This document shows positions 11,336-23,538 of a stretch of DNA of 64,000 nt, piece by piece. This DNA comes from Isoetes taiwanensis (Eukaryota > Streptophyta > Lycopodiopsida > Isoetales > Isoetaceae). Made by a program: the position numbers and the translations under genes. Within the stretch, counting starts at the first letter, position 1, and every line of letters begins with the position of its first letter. The DNA lies in NCBI GenBank assembly GCA_021234155.1, contig JAJEKV010000035.1:7873891-7937890 (forward strand), in the 5' to 3' direction. Under the pieces are notes generated by a model. The model was given only the letters and a program-made list of their open reading frames with translations, was not told the DNA's origin and did no database searches.

Positions 11336-12055
11336 CCAAAGACTCTTGAACTTATTAATCGAGAATATTGGTGGCTGGGACTTCATCGCTTTATTGAAGC
11401 TTTTATTTGATCCTGTGACATCTTGCGGTCGAGCGAAGGTTCCAAGACATCTTCCTCATGGTCTTCTTCAGCCACTGCCGATACCAGATGGACCTTGGAA
11501 AAGCATTTCTATAGACTTTATTCCGGAGATGTCACTCTCTCGTGGTTATGATGCCATCATGGTGGTTGTTGATCGTTTCTCTAAGATGGCTCATTTGATT
11601 CCCTGCAACATCACCATCACCAGTGAGGGAACATCGGATCTTCTTCTTTGTCAAGTAGTTAGACTTCATGGCTTGCCCGATACTATCGTCAGCGATTGTG
11701 GACTGCAGTTCGTCGCAGGTTTTTGGAAGCGGCTTTTGGAGTTATTGCATATCGACTGCTTACTGACATCTGGTCATCATCCAGAAGTAATGGGCAGGCA
11801 GAGTGCACTAATCAGACTCTAGAGCAATATTTAATGTGCTTTATCAGTTATCAGCAGGATGATTGGGTCAATTATCTTCCATTAGCTGAGTTTGCCTATA
11901 ATAACTCAGTATATGCTTCCACTGGCCAGACCTACATAGGCACTAATAGCATACTACAATCTGCCAGTGTGACTAAATTAGTGCATGAGTCCCTATCTTC
12001 CAGATATCTATTGTGCAACTAATTCAGCAAGGTCACGTCTCTCTTCAATTTGTTG
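11336..12055 (+). pseudogene. Chromovirus integrase, N-terminal and core part only
   Basis: The core region is readable at 11440-11790 ([43 protein letters not shown]), then in another frame [16 protein letters not shown] and [16 protein letters not shown] to about 11960. A further shifted piece ([13 protein letters not shown]) ends at about 12055. There the sequence changes to unrelated DNA, so the integrase tail and chromodomain are missing here. Matching missing parts occur at 42558-43152. Confidence 0.8.
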
Positions 12056-12490
12056 ATTAAATCGGCTGTTTTGGATCTGTAATTTGCAGTATATACTGAA
12101 TAATTAATTATGGAGCATAGTTGTTCATCACATCATCAATACCATGTTCAATCATTCTATTGCTCTCCTCTGCAGTTATAACATTCCAAATGATATTTCC
12201 CATAGACACCAGTTTGAAGATTTACAAGAGAGTTGGATAAGGTTTTCTTTGCTAGCTTTTAAGCCTGCCAAGATTGGCATTGAAGACTGTTGTTTGTGCC
12301 ACAAATGAACTGACTCTCCTGTCCATACTTTTTTATTATAATTTAGCTGCATCATAATTTTGACTCTACTGGATCTGTATGACATGGCTGTGCTATACTA
12401 TCTGGTCTCATAGTAATAAAGTATTATGGTCTTCTTGCTTTCAACGTCAACTCTTTCATACTGATGCTTTTTCTCTGGTTTCCATTAGAG
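12056..12490 (+). other. Unassigned sequence upstream of the VPS2-like exon
   Basis: This is T-rich, intron-like sequence ending in a polypyrimidine-AG acceptor (tttctctggtttccattag) just before the VPS2-like exon. No upstream VPS2 exon is recognised. Confidence 0.4.
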
Positions 12491-13455
12491 TGTTGTTAGA
12501 GTGATGGCAAAGGATCTCATTCGGCCCCGCCATCAAATTGCAAAGTTTTATGGACTGAAATCTCAACTGCAAGGCGTGTCGTTGCGTGTTCAGGCATTTA
12601 CTCTTATTTCAGGTAGATTTGAAGAACAAAGAGTGGAGAAGTACAAACACAAGCTAGACATGGGCTGTGTTATGCTGACTTTAGAACTTTGTCAATGTCT
12701 TATTCAACCTGAAAAACTTCCGTTACGTCTTCAATTATATTGGCATGGGACTGGGAGGTAAACGTCCTTAGGGTTGTAGAATGGGAATGTTATTTTCTAA
12801 TCGATTGTCATAAATAGGAAGAAGTAATTTTAGTAACATGTGACCTCTTCTTTTAGGTTTTCTTTGTTGGTTCCAATGCATCTTGGGCATTGTTTCCATA
12901 TTGTGCAGCAATTTAATAAAACTGCTAATTTTAAAATCATCTGGCTACATTTTATGGCACTGAAACATATTTGCGAACCTTTACAGCAATGTTTCTCCCA
13001 GCAAAGACTTCTTATCTTTTGTTCTAAACAAAACAGTAACTCAATATGCACATTTACGTGGTGCACAGAGTTTCATAAAATTATGTAAATAAAGTGATCG
13101 GGAGGTCCTGTTAAAAAGTGACTTTGTTCATTGTGTTGTTTATCTTAGGATCATATGGTTGGACCTCTGCATCTATGTTAGCATTGAAAGCCACTAGCTT
13201 CTATTTGATGTGCATGACGAATATAGTAGGCCGGAGGAGTCCTAACTTCTAAAGGTGTGCTTTATATAGACTCTAAAATCCACCCAAGAATGGCTGATGC
13301 AATGAAGGGTGTTACAAAAGCAATGGGCCAAATGAATAGATGGTTAAATCTACCAACACTGTAGAAAATCATGCAAGAGTTTGCAAAACAGAATGAGAGA
13401 ATGGAAATGACAACCGAAGTTATGGAAGATGCCATTGATGATTTTGGAGTGGAGG
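12491..13455 (+). pseudogene. VPS2/CHMP2-like ESCRT-III gene fragment
   Basis: VPS2 is a core ESCRT-III subunit that polymerises on endosomal membranes during multivesicular-body sorting. One exon (about 12491-12608) reads VVRVMAKDLIRPRHQIAKFY then KSQLQGVSLRVQ, matching the conserved VPS2 helix. A second (about 13267-13450) reads MADAMKGVTKAMGQMNRWLN and MQEFAKQNERMEM, ending EDAIDD. An in-frame TAG at 13362-13364 sits where the family has LQKIMQEF. The sequence between is intron-like. After the IDD codons the sequence joins abruptly to the F-box 5' module, so the C-terminal MIM region is absent. Both ends are missing, so this is a captured or stranded fragment. Confidence 0.82.
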
Positions 13456-14477
13456 AATGGGACCAAACATCAATTCCCTACAAAATAGAAATAGGAGGAC
13501 CATTTTGGCTCGATTTTGGATTTCTATAAATTCTTGTAACTATTTCTATAGATTTTGAGTTGGTATTTGCTAAAGACCTGCTGAAAAAGTGTGAGATCTT
13601 ACTCGAACTGCATTTGGTCATATATGTCTTTGCTCCAACTGGCTTCCTGCGTTTGCTTGGATCTACGTTTCCTGCATTTGCGCAGATTTGTGCTTGCTCA
13701 AACTGGCTTCCTGCGTTTGTTCAGATCTACTTTTGCTTGAGGAACTTCTCTGCAACTTAAGAATCCAAGAATGGAACTGGAGAACCGATAGTGCGAAATG
13801 GAGGTACCCTATTCCATTTTGCAGTATAGACGCTGACACATTGCACCACTAAATGCATGCCAACCCAAAAACACGACCCTATTACAGATTCTTTTTACAT
13901 ATTCCTTTTACAGATTCCTTTATTAGAAGTAAGAAGGTAACAATTACATGGACCTACAACTTTCTACATTTTCTACAAAATGATGCATTGTGCCACCAAA
14001 TTTTAAGTCCTGAATCATTCCCGTTGTCTCCATTTCTTTTACACATTCCTTCAGTAGAAACAAAGAAGTGGCAGTTCTATCGACTTAAGATCTAGGAAAA
14101 ATTACTAGCTTTCAACTTCTCTAAATTTTCTCAACACCAAGCTACTTTTCAACTCAATGCCTTGCTCCCCTTTTACCAGTTCCCACTATAGTCCCGACAA
14201 CCTAGGCGCTAATTGTCCTTCCATTGTGTATTTCAAGAATATACCACCTAGTCGAACTCCTAGTTTTCTTTATTCCAACCAACACTATGTCCATCAAAAT
14301 AAGAGTTCAATAATGGAAAATTACAACAAATGAGACCTTTAGGTAAATACGCACAAACAGTGCTCATTCAGTAAGTATACGATTTTATTCAAAGAAACGA
14401 GAGAGCAATTCGAGTTCCTCGTCGGGTGAACATGCACCAGAACGGCAGAAAAAAACCTAAGCCTACAAAATGGCAGA
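13447..14477 (+). repeat. F-box 5' module, copy A, with first codons of the F-box gene
   Basis: This is the first copy of a ~1-kb module (starts ttttggagtggaggaatggg) repeated at 16747, 19290 (partial), 35510 and 39700. It ends in the F-box start codon at 14432-14434 (MHQNGRKK) and then switches at about 14478 to a gag-RT fragment. The module contains a duplicated ctggcttcctgcgtttg word and is probably promoter plus 5' leader. The short open frame at 13560-13760, though conserved among copies, shows no known domain. Confidence 0.75.
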
Positions 14478-16380
14478 TTCTGAAAGGCAAGCGGTTGACG
14501 GATACATTGAAGGGTTGAACAACAGCATCAAAAGGCTAGTCCGAGCAATCAACCCAAGGACAGTGGCAGAAGCCGCGAGGACAAAGCTTTAAGTTTGGAA
14601 GAGGCACCTGTTACTCCAGGCCAGAAACAGTTACCATTCAAGGGTAAAACAACAGGGCAGTATCAAGGGCAGTATCAGAATAAGCAATCAACAACTACGC
14701 CAGCCGGAGGCCAACATCAAGGGAAAGCTCAGGGAAAACCCTTTGGAGACCGTAGGCCACAAAATGGATCAGGGAGCAATTCGCTCAAGCGTCTTTTAGA
14801 AAGCCTGCCAAAGGAAAAGAGGCAAGAATGCATTGAAAAGAAGTTATGCTTTAGGTGTTTCCAGCCAGGGCACCGAACGCACGACTGCCCATTCGTCATG
14901 CAGGCAGCCTTGGCAGAGCTTGCAGATTGGGAGTCACCAACAGAAGGAGACGACGAAGAGGACGACCAGCAGGAAGCCCAAGATTTCATAGATGGTGAGT
15001 GCCATATTTGTGCAGCTATTGAGTCAGGTGATGTTGAAAATCAACCCACAGTCAATGCGGCTGAGGGAATCATAGATAGCAGTCCATATCTAGTCTTGAT
15101 AGATACATGTAGCTCTCACAACTTTGCCTCTCCTAGGCTTGCTGCCCTAATGAAGAGCAAAGTCTTGAAGTCAAAGCCAAGGCCAGTTAGCATGGCAAGC
15201 GGTGCCATTTGGCACATTAAGGAGAGGAGGATCACGTTTGACATAGACTTTAGTGGAAGCAATTGGCCGATGGGGGCCTTATAGTAGGAATGGAGTTCCC
15301 AAAGCCAGCTAAAGCGATGATTGACTGCGAGCGCAACGAGATCTCCATGACGGCGCCAGACGGCAACAGATTCATAGTAAAAGGTAAGAAGGTAGCTTCT
15401 CCTATGCAGTGCATTTCTATGAAGCAGCTAAGGAAATGTATTGAAAGAAATAAGATGGACTATATTTTGAGGTTAAAAGCAATTGAACCAACTAAAGAGA
15501 AAGGAAGTGACCTAAGTGGGAATCAGTTGCCCAAGCCAGTGGCAAGGCTCATTAGAGAGTTCAATAATGATGTATTTTCGGATCAAATCCGTCAGCTACC
15601 ACCTTATAGGGGTGTAGAGTGTGAAATCACACTAGCTCCAGATGCCAAGCCTACCAGCAAGGCACCTTACAGAATGAGCACCCCGGAGTTGATTGAGCTC
15701 AAGAAGCAGCTGCAGGAATTGCTTGACCTTGGATTTATTAGAGCAAGTGTGTCTCCTTTTGGAGCACCCATACTCTTCGTGAAGAAGAAAGACGGGAGTT
15801 TAAGAATGTGCATAGATTATCGCCAGCTTAACAAACAGACGATAAAATAATAAGTATGCTCTGCCAAGGGCAGATGATTTGATGGATCAGCTCCAAGGAG
15901 CCAAAGTTTCTCTAAGATTGACTTAAGATCAGGTTACCACCAAATAAGGATAAAGGAAGAAGATATCCATAAGACCGCCTTCAGAACGCGGTACGGGCAC
16001 TTCGAGTTTACGGTAATGCCCTTTGGCTTATCGAATGCCCCGGCAACTTTCATGCGTCTCATGAACGACATCTTCAGGGAGTTCTTAGATGAGTTTGTCA
16101 TTGTTTTCTTCGACGACATTCTAGTCTACAACAAGTCCATTGAAGATCATTGTCTGCAATTGAGAAGAATGTTGGAAAAGTTGAGACGGCATCGGTTGTA
16201 TGGGAAGCTCTCCAAATGCCACTTTGCTACCGAAAGAGTGGAGTACTTGGGCCACATCATATCAGCGGAAGGGATCTCCACCGACCCCGCAAAGATTGAA
16301 GCAGTAGTTGATTGGCCAGCTCCAAAGAATATAGTCGAAGTGAGAAGCTTTCTAGGTTTGGCAGGATATTATAGGAAGTT
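14478..16380 (+). pseudogene. Ty3/gypsy gag-protease-RT fragment, copy A
   Basis: It starts mid-gag (ERQAVDGYIEGLNNSIKRLV) and continues through the zinc knuckle CFRCFQPGHRTHDC (~14850), protease (IDTCSSHNFA, ~15100) and RT ([41 protein letters not shown] at ~16100). It stops in RT thumb sequence at [11 protein letters not shown]. No LTR, RNase H or integrase is present. It is the same family as the full element at 20227-33334, but the protease triad DTG is DTC here. Frame breaks at ~14570, ~15848 and ~15912 are shared with copy C/D; a 33-bp deletion at ~15277 is private. Confidence 0.88.
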
Positions 16381-17736
16381 CGAACCACCATTAGTTTCCC
16401 TCTCCATTCCGATCTGGCCATTCTTCCATAGAACTTGAGACCCTTTGTGCAGTGCAGACCAACCTCTCAGGCATGAGACAGAGGGCTCATAGCACTATAT
16501 AGTGTGGGAGGGGCCCATCTGATTTGAGTAGGAGAAGAACCCATGCATTCCTTGCATGTGCTTTTCATTAATTGATGGTTTAGCAAGATGTGACCAAATA
16601 TTTCGATAAAGACAATGTGGAACTAGAAACATTAGGCATAAAGGACTTAGTCGTTAGGACTTAACAAAACCAATCGGAATGATAAAAAATTGGTGCATTA
16701 TATAGGTGAATGGTGTCTCCGCGACCAGCGATAGTCGAGAGCGGGTCTTTTGGAGTGGAGGAATGGGACCAGACATCAATTCCCTACAAAATAGAAATAG
16801 GAGGACCATTTTGGCTCGGTTTTGGATTTCTATAAATTCTTGTAACTATTTCTATAGATTTTGAGTTGGTATTTGCTAAAGACCTGCTGAAAAAGAGTGA
16901 GATCTTACTCGAACTGCATTTGGTCATATATGTCTTTGCTCCAACTGGCTTCCTGCGTTTGCTTGGATCTACGTTTCCTGCATTTGCGCAGATTTGTGCC
17001 TGCTCAAACTAGCTTCCTGCGTTTGTTCAGATCTACTTTTGCTTGAGGAACTTCTCTGCAACTTAAGAATCCAAGAATGGAATTGGAGAACCGATAGTGC
17101 GAAATGGAGGTACCCTATTCCATTTTACAGTATAGACGCTGACACATTGCACCACTAAATGCATGCCAACCCAAAAACACGACCCTATTACAGATTCCTT
17201 TTACAGATTCCTTTATTAGAAGTAAGAAGGTAACAATTACATGGACCTACAACTTTCTACATTTTGTACAAAATGATGCATTGTGCCATCAAATTTTAAG
17301 TCCTGAATCATTCCCGTTGTCTCTATTTCTTTTACACATTCCTTCGGTAGAAACAAAGAAGTGGCAGTTCTATCGACTTAAGATCTAGGAAAAATTACTA
17401 GCTTTCAACTTCTCTAAATTTTCTCAACACCAAGCTACTTTTCAACTCAATGCCTTGCTCCCCTTTTACACTATAGTCCCGACAACCTAGGCGCTAATTG
17501 TCCTTCCATTGTGTATTTCAAGAACACGCCACCTAGTCGAACTCCTAGTTTTCTTTATTCCAACCAACACCATGTCCATCAAAATAAGAGTAGACAAATA
17601 TTAATGGGAGTTCAATAATGGAAAATTACAACAAATGAGACCTTTAGGTAAATACGCACAATCAATGCTCATTCAGTAAGTATACGATTTTATTCAAAGA
17701 ATCGAGAGAGCAATTCGAGTTCCTCGTCGGGCGAAA
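16381..17736 (+). repeat. F-box 5' module, copy B
   Basis: It begins cgaaccaccattagtttccc directly after the RT fragment. It runs through a short palindrome (actatatagt, ~16489) and the ttttggagtggagg point (16748) to the F-box start at 17737. It is nearly identical to copies A, C and D, which indicates recent duplication or gene conversion. Confidence 0.8.
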
Positions 17737-18024
17737 ATGCACCAGAACGGCAGAAAAAAATCTAAGCCTACAAAATGGCAGATCTACAAACGCTTAAGAG
17801 GATCTACCAAGCATGCTTCTGAAACGATCAAATGGGACTTGCTTCCGGCGGATGTTGGAATTCGTATTTTAGCGTTTCTACAGGTCAGGGATCTTGTTAG
17901 GTTTTCTTCAGTATGCAAAAACTGGAGAAACACAATTTTGTTTTCTCAGTATTTTAAGGAGCTTCATTCCAGGCTTTGTCCCCCGCAGCAATGTATATTG
18001 TGCTTTCCAGAATGTGAAATTGGA
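17737..18024 (+). pseudogene. F-box protein N terminus, truncated copy B
   Basis: Starting at ATG 17737, the frame gives a basic leader (MHQNGRKKSKPTKWQIYKR) and an F-box of about 45 residues ([39 protein letters not shown]). Then comes [18 protein letters not shown]-box proteins recruit substrates to SCF ubiquitin ligases through SKP1. At about 18025 the sequence switches to retrotransposon DNA, and the fused frame ends at 18081 after residues read out of the RT frame. The protein lacks any substrate-binding domain. Confidence 0.85.
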
Positions 18025-19017
18025 GAAGGTAGCTTCTCCTATGCAGTGCATTTCTATGAAGCAGCTAAGGAAATGTATTGAAAGAAATAAGATGGACTAT
18101 ATTTTGAGGTTAAAAGCAATTGAACCAACTAAAGAGAAAGGAAGTGACCTAAGTGGGAATCAGTTGCCCAAGCCAGTGGCAAGGCTCATTAAAGAGTTCA
18201 ATAATGATGTATTTTCGGATCAAATCCATCAGCTACCACCTTATAGGGGTGTAGAGTGTGAAATCACACTAGCTCCAGATGCCAAGCCTACCAGCAAGGC
18301 ACCTTACAGAATGAGCACCCCGGAGTTGATTGAGCTCAAGAAGCAGCTGCAGGAATTGCTTGACCTTGGATTCATTAGAGCAAGCGTGTCTCCTTTTGGA
18401 GCACCCATACTCTTTGTGAAGAAGAAAGACGGGAATTTAAGAATGTGCATAGATTATCGCCAGCTTAACAAACAGACGATAAAATAATAAGTATGCTCTG
18501 CCAAGGGCAGATGATTTGATGGATCAGCTCCAAGGAGCCAAAGTTTCTCTAAGATTGTCTTAAGGTCAGGTTACCACCAAATAAGGATAAAGGAAGAAGA
18601 TATCCATAAGACCGCCTTCAGAACGTGGTACGGGCACTTCGAGTTTACGGTAATGCCCTTTGGCTTATCGAATGCCCCGGCAACTTTCATGTGTCTCATG
18701 AACGACATCTTCAGGGAGTTCTTAGATGAGTTTGTCATTGTTTTCTTCGACGACATTCTAGTCTACAACAAGTCCATTGCAGATCATTGTCTGCAATTGA
18801 GAAGAATGTTGGAAAAGTTGAGACGGCATCGGTTGTATGGGAAGCTCTCCAAATGCCACTTTGCTACCGAAAGAGTGGAGTACTTGGGCCACATCATATC
18901 AGCGGAAGGGATCTCCACCGACCCCGCAAAGATTAAAGCAGTAGTTGATTGGCCAACTCCAAAGAATATAGTCGAAGTGAGAAGCTTTCTAGGTCTGGCA
19001 GGATACTATAGGAAGTT
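18025..19017 (+). pseudogene. Ty3/gypsy protease-to-RT fragment, copy B, fused to F-box
   Basis: This is near-identical to the 3' half of copy A. It starts at the word ggtagcttctcctatgcagt (15387 in copy A) and ends at the same point (GYYRKF). RT motifs [17 protein letters not shown] and VFFDDILVY are present, with the same frame breaks as copies A and C/D. The left junction with the F-box gene is unique to this copy, while the right junction is common to all. Confidence 0.85.
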
Positions 19018-20128
19018 CGAACCACCATTAGTTTCCCTCTCCATTCCGATCTGGCCATTCTTCCATAGAACTTGAGACCCTTTGTGCAGTGCAGACCAAC
19101 CTCTCAGGCATGAGACAGAGGGCCCATAGCACTATATAGTGTGCGAGGGGCCCATCTGATTTGAGTAGGAGAAGAACCCATGCATTACTTGCATGTGCTT
19201 TTCATTAATTGATGGTTTAGCAAGATGTGACCAAATATTTCGATAAAGACAATGTGTAACTAGAAACATTAGGCATAAAGGACTTAGTCGTGCTGAAAAA
19301 GAGTGAGATCTTACTCGAACTGCATTTGGTCATATATGTCTTTGCTCCAACTGGCTTCCTGCGTTTGCTTGGATCTACGTTTCCTGCATTTGCGCAGATT
19401 TGTGCCTGCTCAAACTGGCTTCTTGCGTTTGTTCAGATCTACTTTTGCTTGAGGAACTTCTCTGCAACTTAATAATCCAAGAATGGAATTGGAGAACCGA
19501 TAGTGCGAAATGGAGGTACCCTATTCCATTTTGCAGTATAGACGCTGACACATTGCACCACTAAATGATGCCAACCCAAAAACACGACCCTATTACAGAT
19601 TCCTTTTACAGATTCCTTTATTAGAAGTAAGAAGGTAACAATTACATGGACCTACAACTTTCTATATTTTCTACAAGTCTCCATTTCTTTTACACATTCC
19701 TTCAGTAGAAACAAAGAAGTGGCAGTTCTATCGACTTAAGATCTAGGAAAAATTACTAGCTTTCAACTTCTCTAAATTTTCTCAACACCAAGCTACTTTT
19801 CAACTCAATGCCTTTCTCCCCTTTTACCAGTTCCCACTATAGTCCCGACAACCTAGGCGCTAATTGTCCTTCCATTGTGTATTTCAAGAATATGCCACCT
19901 AGTCGAACTCCTAGTTTTCTTTATTCCAACCAACACTATGTCCATCAAAATAAGAGTTCAATAATGGAAAATTACAACAAATGAGACCTTTAGGTAAATA
20001 CGCACAAACAGTGCTCATTCAGTAAGTATACGATTTTATTCAAAGAAACGAGAGAGCAATTCGAGTTCCTCGTCGGGTGAACATGCACCAGAACGGCAGA
20101 AAAACACCTAAGCCTACAAAATGGCAGA
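19018..20128 (+). repeat. F-box 5' module, copy C, with first codons of the F-box gene
   Basis: It starts cgaaccaccattag and has an internal deletion at about 19290 (joining gacttagtcg to tgctgaaaaag) relative to copies B and D. It continues to an in-frame F-box start at 20083. The F-box frame is cut at about 20128, where the gag fragment begins, exactly as in copy A. Confidence 0.8.
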
Positions 20129-20226
20129 TTCTGAAAGGCAAGCGGTTGACGGATACATTGAAGGGTTGAACAACAGCATCAAAAGGCTAGTCTGAGCAAT
20201 CAACCCAAGGACAGTGGCAGAAGCCG
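20129..20226 (+). pseudogene. Ty3/gypsy gag fragment, copy C, left part (split by insertion)
   Basis: This is the start of the same gag-RT fragment as copy A (ERQAVDGYIEGLNNSIKRL), with a premature TGA at 20193. It is interrupted at agccg by the 13.1-kb element. The remainder lies at 33335-35146. Confidence 0.85.
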
Positions 20227-21867
20227 TGTGACGCTCCCTGCTAAACATACGGCGTCCGGCCGTACACTCGGCAGGAAATCCCCCGTCCGGCTCAATAACC
20301 GCACAGGCCCTCCGTCTATCCCGCACTCTGGAACCTCCGTAGTGCGGGAAGGGGACACGAAGGTGTCTTGCGTGCCCTTCGCCTATGGGCTCCTATCACA
20401 GCGGAAGCAGAAACACGTCAGATTTAGCAATACAATACAATATGCTACCTCGAGGGTAGCTCAACTGCACATCCATAGATGCAAAGAAATAATCATATAC
20501 CATAAAACATGAGAGCTCCTACCCGTGGCTCTGACACATAGGGTAGTCGACTGACTGGATAGGCCTCAAGATAGAGCAGACCGAGTCATAACAATGGTGG
20601 GGCTGGCATAAGACAATAGCTAGGGTTGACCACTCCATCTGCCCCTCCTGTGCGTACTTTGCAGATGGGCTAGATCAAGCTATGGCACGACTCTAACCTT
20701 CCGAATACGCAATCCCATGGCATCACCCATCGGGACTACTCCAGGTTGCATCTCCCTGGTCCGATGAGGTAGGAAGGGTTGCATCTCCCCTTCCCGGGGT
20801 CTAGAGGCTCCACGGGCGGCTAGAGAATCGTGGCGACACACGATTCGTACCCGACTGAACCCCCCAAAACAAGAGCCAAGCTGACACTTGCAACTCTTGA
20901 GAGGCAGGGCGACACCATTGCCCCAGGAGGTGTTGGACCCATGCTCGGCCCACACGAAGTGACCGACCATAAGCCTAGACCACTATGGGATCCCCCGAAG
21001 CCCCCGCTCGGCAGGGATCCACCCTCCATCTTGCCTCTAGCCCCGTTATGTGGTGCTGAGTCACATCATAGCCTCCATAGCCCGGTGGGTTCCTATGCAC
21101 AGGCCGCAAATAATAGGAACTAAGGGATCTACACTAGGATCATACTACACATGGCCCTAGGTCTCTACCCCCCTTCCCAATACAAGAGGAGCAATCATGA
21201 TCAACCAACATTACATACATCACATCATGATCAATATCATATGAACATCTTAACCTAATCATACATATCTAACTAGCAGTTAGGGTTGCTTGATTAGGGT
21301 TCAAGATGTTCAACAAAGGTTCTAGGGTGGCTCTACTCTAGACACGAAATACTAACCCACCTGGAATGCTAACTTCCAGATGAACTAACATGAACCCTGC
21401 TCAACCTACCTCCTCCGGAAGCACTTCCTCCCATGCCTGGCGTCTCCATGCTCCTTGACGTGGGTCGAAGGCTTGCTCCCTCTACGATCATACACACCCT
21501 CCAGGGGCTGCTGTTCCAGGCTAGACTATGACGAACGGTGCTCGAAACGGGGTTTCGGGTACGTGGATGAGAGTTCAGGTGCTAGGTCAGGAAAAAGGTC
21601 TAGGGTTAGGGTTAGAGCTAATATAGGTGTGGGTCCACATAGGATGTCATGTGGCACCACTAGGGTGAGGCCGTGTGGCGGTTGCCCCCAATAGGATGAG
21701 GCCACATGGAAATGGGCCTTATCCTAAGGTTATCTAAGTTAAGTAATTAACTTAGATGTGCACCCCTTGCCACTTTCTAAGGCATACAAGGCTACCTAGG
21801 TAGACTTGTATAGTGACGGGTCCAGGAATATACGTATTTATAGCGTATATTCCTCTGGAACGTCACA
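20227..21867 (-). repeat. 3' LTR (relative to the minus-strand element)
   Basis: It is 1641 bp, TGTGACGCTCC at the left edge and GGAACGTCACA at the right, so TG...CA in either orientation. It carries two ttaggg units (~21603), a conserved patch of the family also present in the other LTR. It differs from the 5' LTR by scattered substitutions and indels, densest around 20730-21000. Confidence 0.92.
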
Positions 21868-21879
21868 TTCTCCCCCCTT
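21868..21879 (-). promoter_or_regulatory. Polypurine tract
   Basis: On the minus strand this reads AAGGGGGGAGAA, directly abutting the 3' LTR, the expected position of the plus-strand DNA primer. Confidence 0.85.
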
Positions 21880-22679
21880 AGGACAATGCTGCCCTCAGCA
21901 TTGCGCTAAGGTGACGAGCCTACTCGATCCTGCAAAACAACACAAGAGCATATACTTAATTTTAAACGATCAACTTCCTATTAAAGAGTTAAATGCCAAA
22001 ATTTTAGGCTATATTTGTACTTATACAAAATTATATAGCCTTAACAAGGTTACTTCTTACAATAACTTAAAACATTATTATAAGGGTTATTAGGGTTGAT
22101 AATCTAAATTATGGTTCCCCGTCTTCTCGTAATGCGCCCCACCTCGATGCTCCTTCTCACTTGCCTGCACATGGAGCACATTACGTTAGTCTAATTAATA
22201 AATTTGTGGTTTTAGGGGACCACCCCCCTTACCAATACCTTGCACTCGATCATGGCCCTTTCGGATTTGAGCTTAAGGACCATTTAAGATGATCCCATCA
22301 TCGCCCATGATCAAATGCTACCTTGTACTCGGTTACCCGGTGCCGAGTACCCCTAGTGCATCATGCCCCAAGGGTTTTAAGCTAGGGAACGTCTCACGAT
22401 CCCATCATCGCACATGATCACTTTGACCTTCACCATGACCCCCCTATGGCCAGGTGTGAGATCCCCACATCGTGGCATAGAGAGCATCCGATCGATGTCC
22501 CATCATCGCGCACCATGCCTTTCCTCTCTCTCTCGCATGACCAAGGGTCATGCGCACCTCTTGGTGCATGTTGGCCTAGAGAACACCTTAAAGGCTTATC
22601 TCATCATCGCCCACATGTTCCAAGATTCTGGCCTATGTATTCCACTAGCTAGAATACATCTGCCAGAACTAGAGGCTAA
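21880..22679 (-). other. 3' untranslated region of the element
   Basis: No domain is recognised between the integrase stop and the polypurine tract. It includes several diverged words of the form catcatcgc(c/a)catgatc near 22295-22420. Confidence 0.5.
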
Positions 22680-23192
22680 CTAAGAACATACTAAGCTAAC
22701 CTCCTGGCAAGTCGGGGTCGACCAAGTCGGAGACGACTCGCCCATCAACTCCTTCATAAACTCTGAGTATTGCCTCTCCAAATCCTGCTTCAATACCCAT
22801 GTCGCGTCTTGCTTCCACTTGACCAAATACTGGAGGAACTGAGACCTCCTAGTCTTCTTGAATGACTTATCAAGAAGTAACTTAGGCACAATTTCATCTT
22901 GCTCCTCAGTCATTTCCAACAACGTTGGAGTATCCAAAACCTCATCAGGGTTAGGATTGTGCCTTTTCAACAAACTTACGTGGAAAACCTTGTGAACTTT
23001 GAGATGGGCCGGAAGATCCAACTTGTAGGCTTGGGAGCCCACTCTTTCCAAAATCTTGAATGGACCAGCCCATCTAGGGGCAAGCTTCTTGCAACTCCCA
23101 ATCTGAAGCTTAGCTTGCTTGACCTTGATCTTCAACCACACGCTATCGCCTACTTTGAACTCTCTTACGCCCCCCCGTGTTTGCTTGGCCAC
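22680..23192 (-). pseudogene. Integrase C-terminal domain with chromodomain-like tail
   Basis: The 170-residue frame opens with FKVGDSVWLKIK and APRWAGPFKILERVGSQAYK (GPY/F-type integrase module), then VHKVFHVSLLKRHNP. It ends with LQYLVKWKQDATWVLKQDLE, which fits the YLVKWK...TWE...L core of a chromodomain. Chromodomains on chromovirus integrases bind modified histone H3 and steer integration into heterochromatin. Here the usual TWE is TWV and the third aromatic is uncertain, so binding activity cannot be assumed. Confidence 0.8.
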
Positions 23193-23538
23193 ACTCTTCG
23201 GGCCGACTTCTTGTCGCTAGGAGGTAACCCCTTACTTCTTCCACCAACTGCCGTGATATCTCCTAGCATCCTGGCTGGGACACTTCAACCTTTGACACCG
23301 GATTGTGCCAAGTGTCATGGGGGTTGCTAACCGGTACCGTAATTTACCATGAAAGGAGACATCCGAGATGACTCTGCTTAGCACTATTGTAGGCTAATTC
23401 CACCAAGTGGATGTACTCTTCCCACTTGACCGCTTTATTCCACACAAAGCTTCTAAGCATATCTTCAATGATTCGATTCGGCCCTCTCCGCCCCGACCAT
23501 CTGCTTGGGGATGATAAGTCCGCGGCTCATGGAGAGCT

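Noticed and set aside
13560-13760. 66-codon frame conserved in several F-box 5' modules
   Set aside because: Conservation is explained by recent duplication of the whole module; it lies in the presumed leader and has no known domain.
20228-20512. Open frames of ~95 codons repeated in both LTRs (also 31668-31979, 20830-21123)
   Set aside because: LTR sequence; frames differ between the two LTRs by indels and show no protein family.
21597-21615. ttagggttaggg, telomere-like repeat
   Set aside because: Only two units, and present at the same place in both LTRs of the element (also ~33067); it is LTR sequence, not telomeric DNA.
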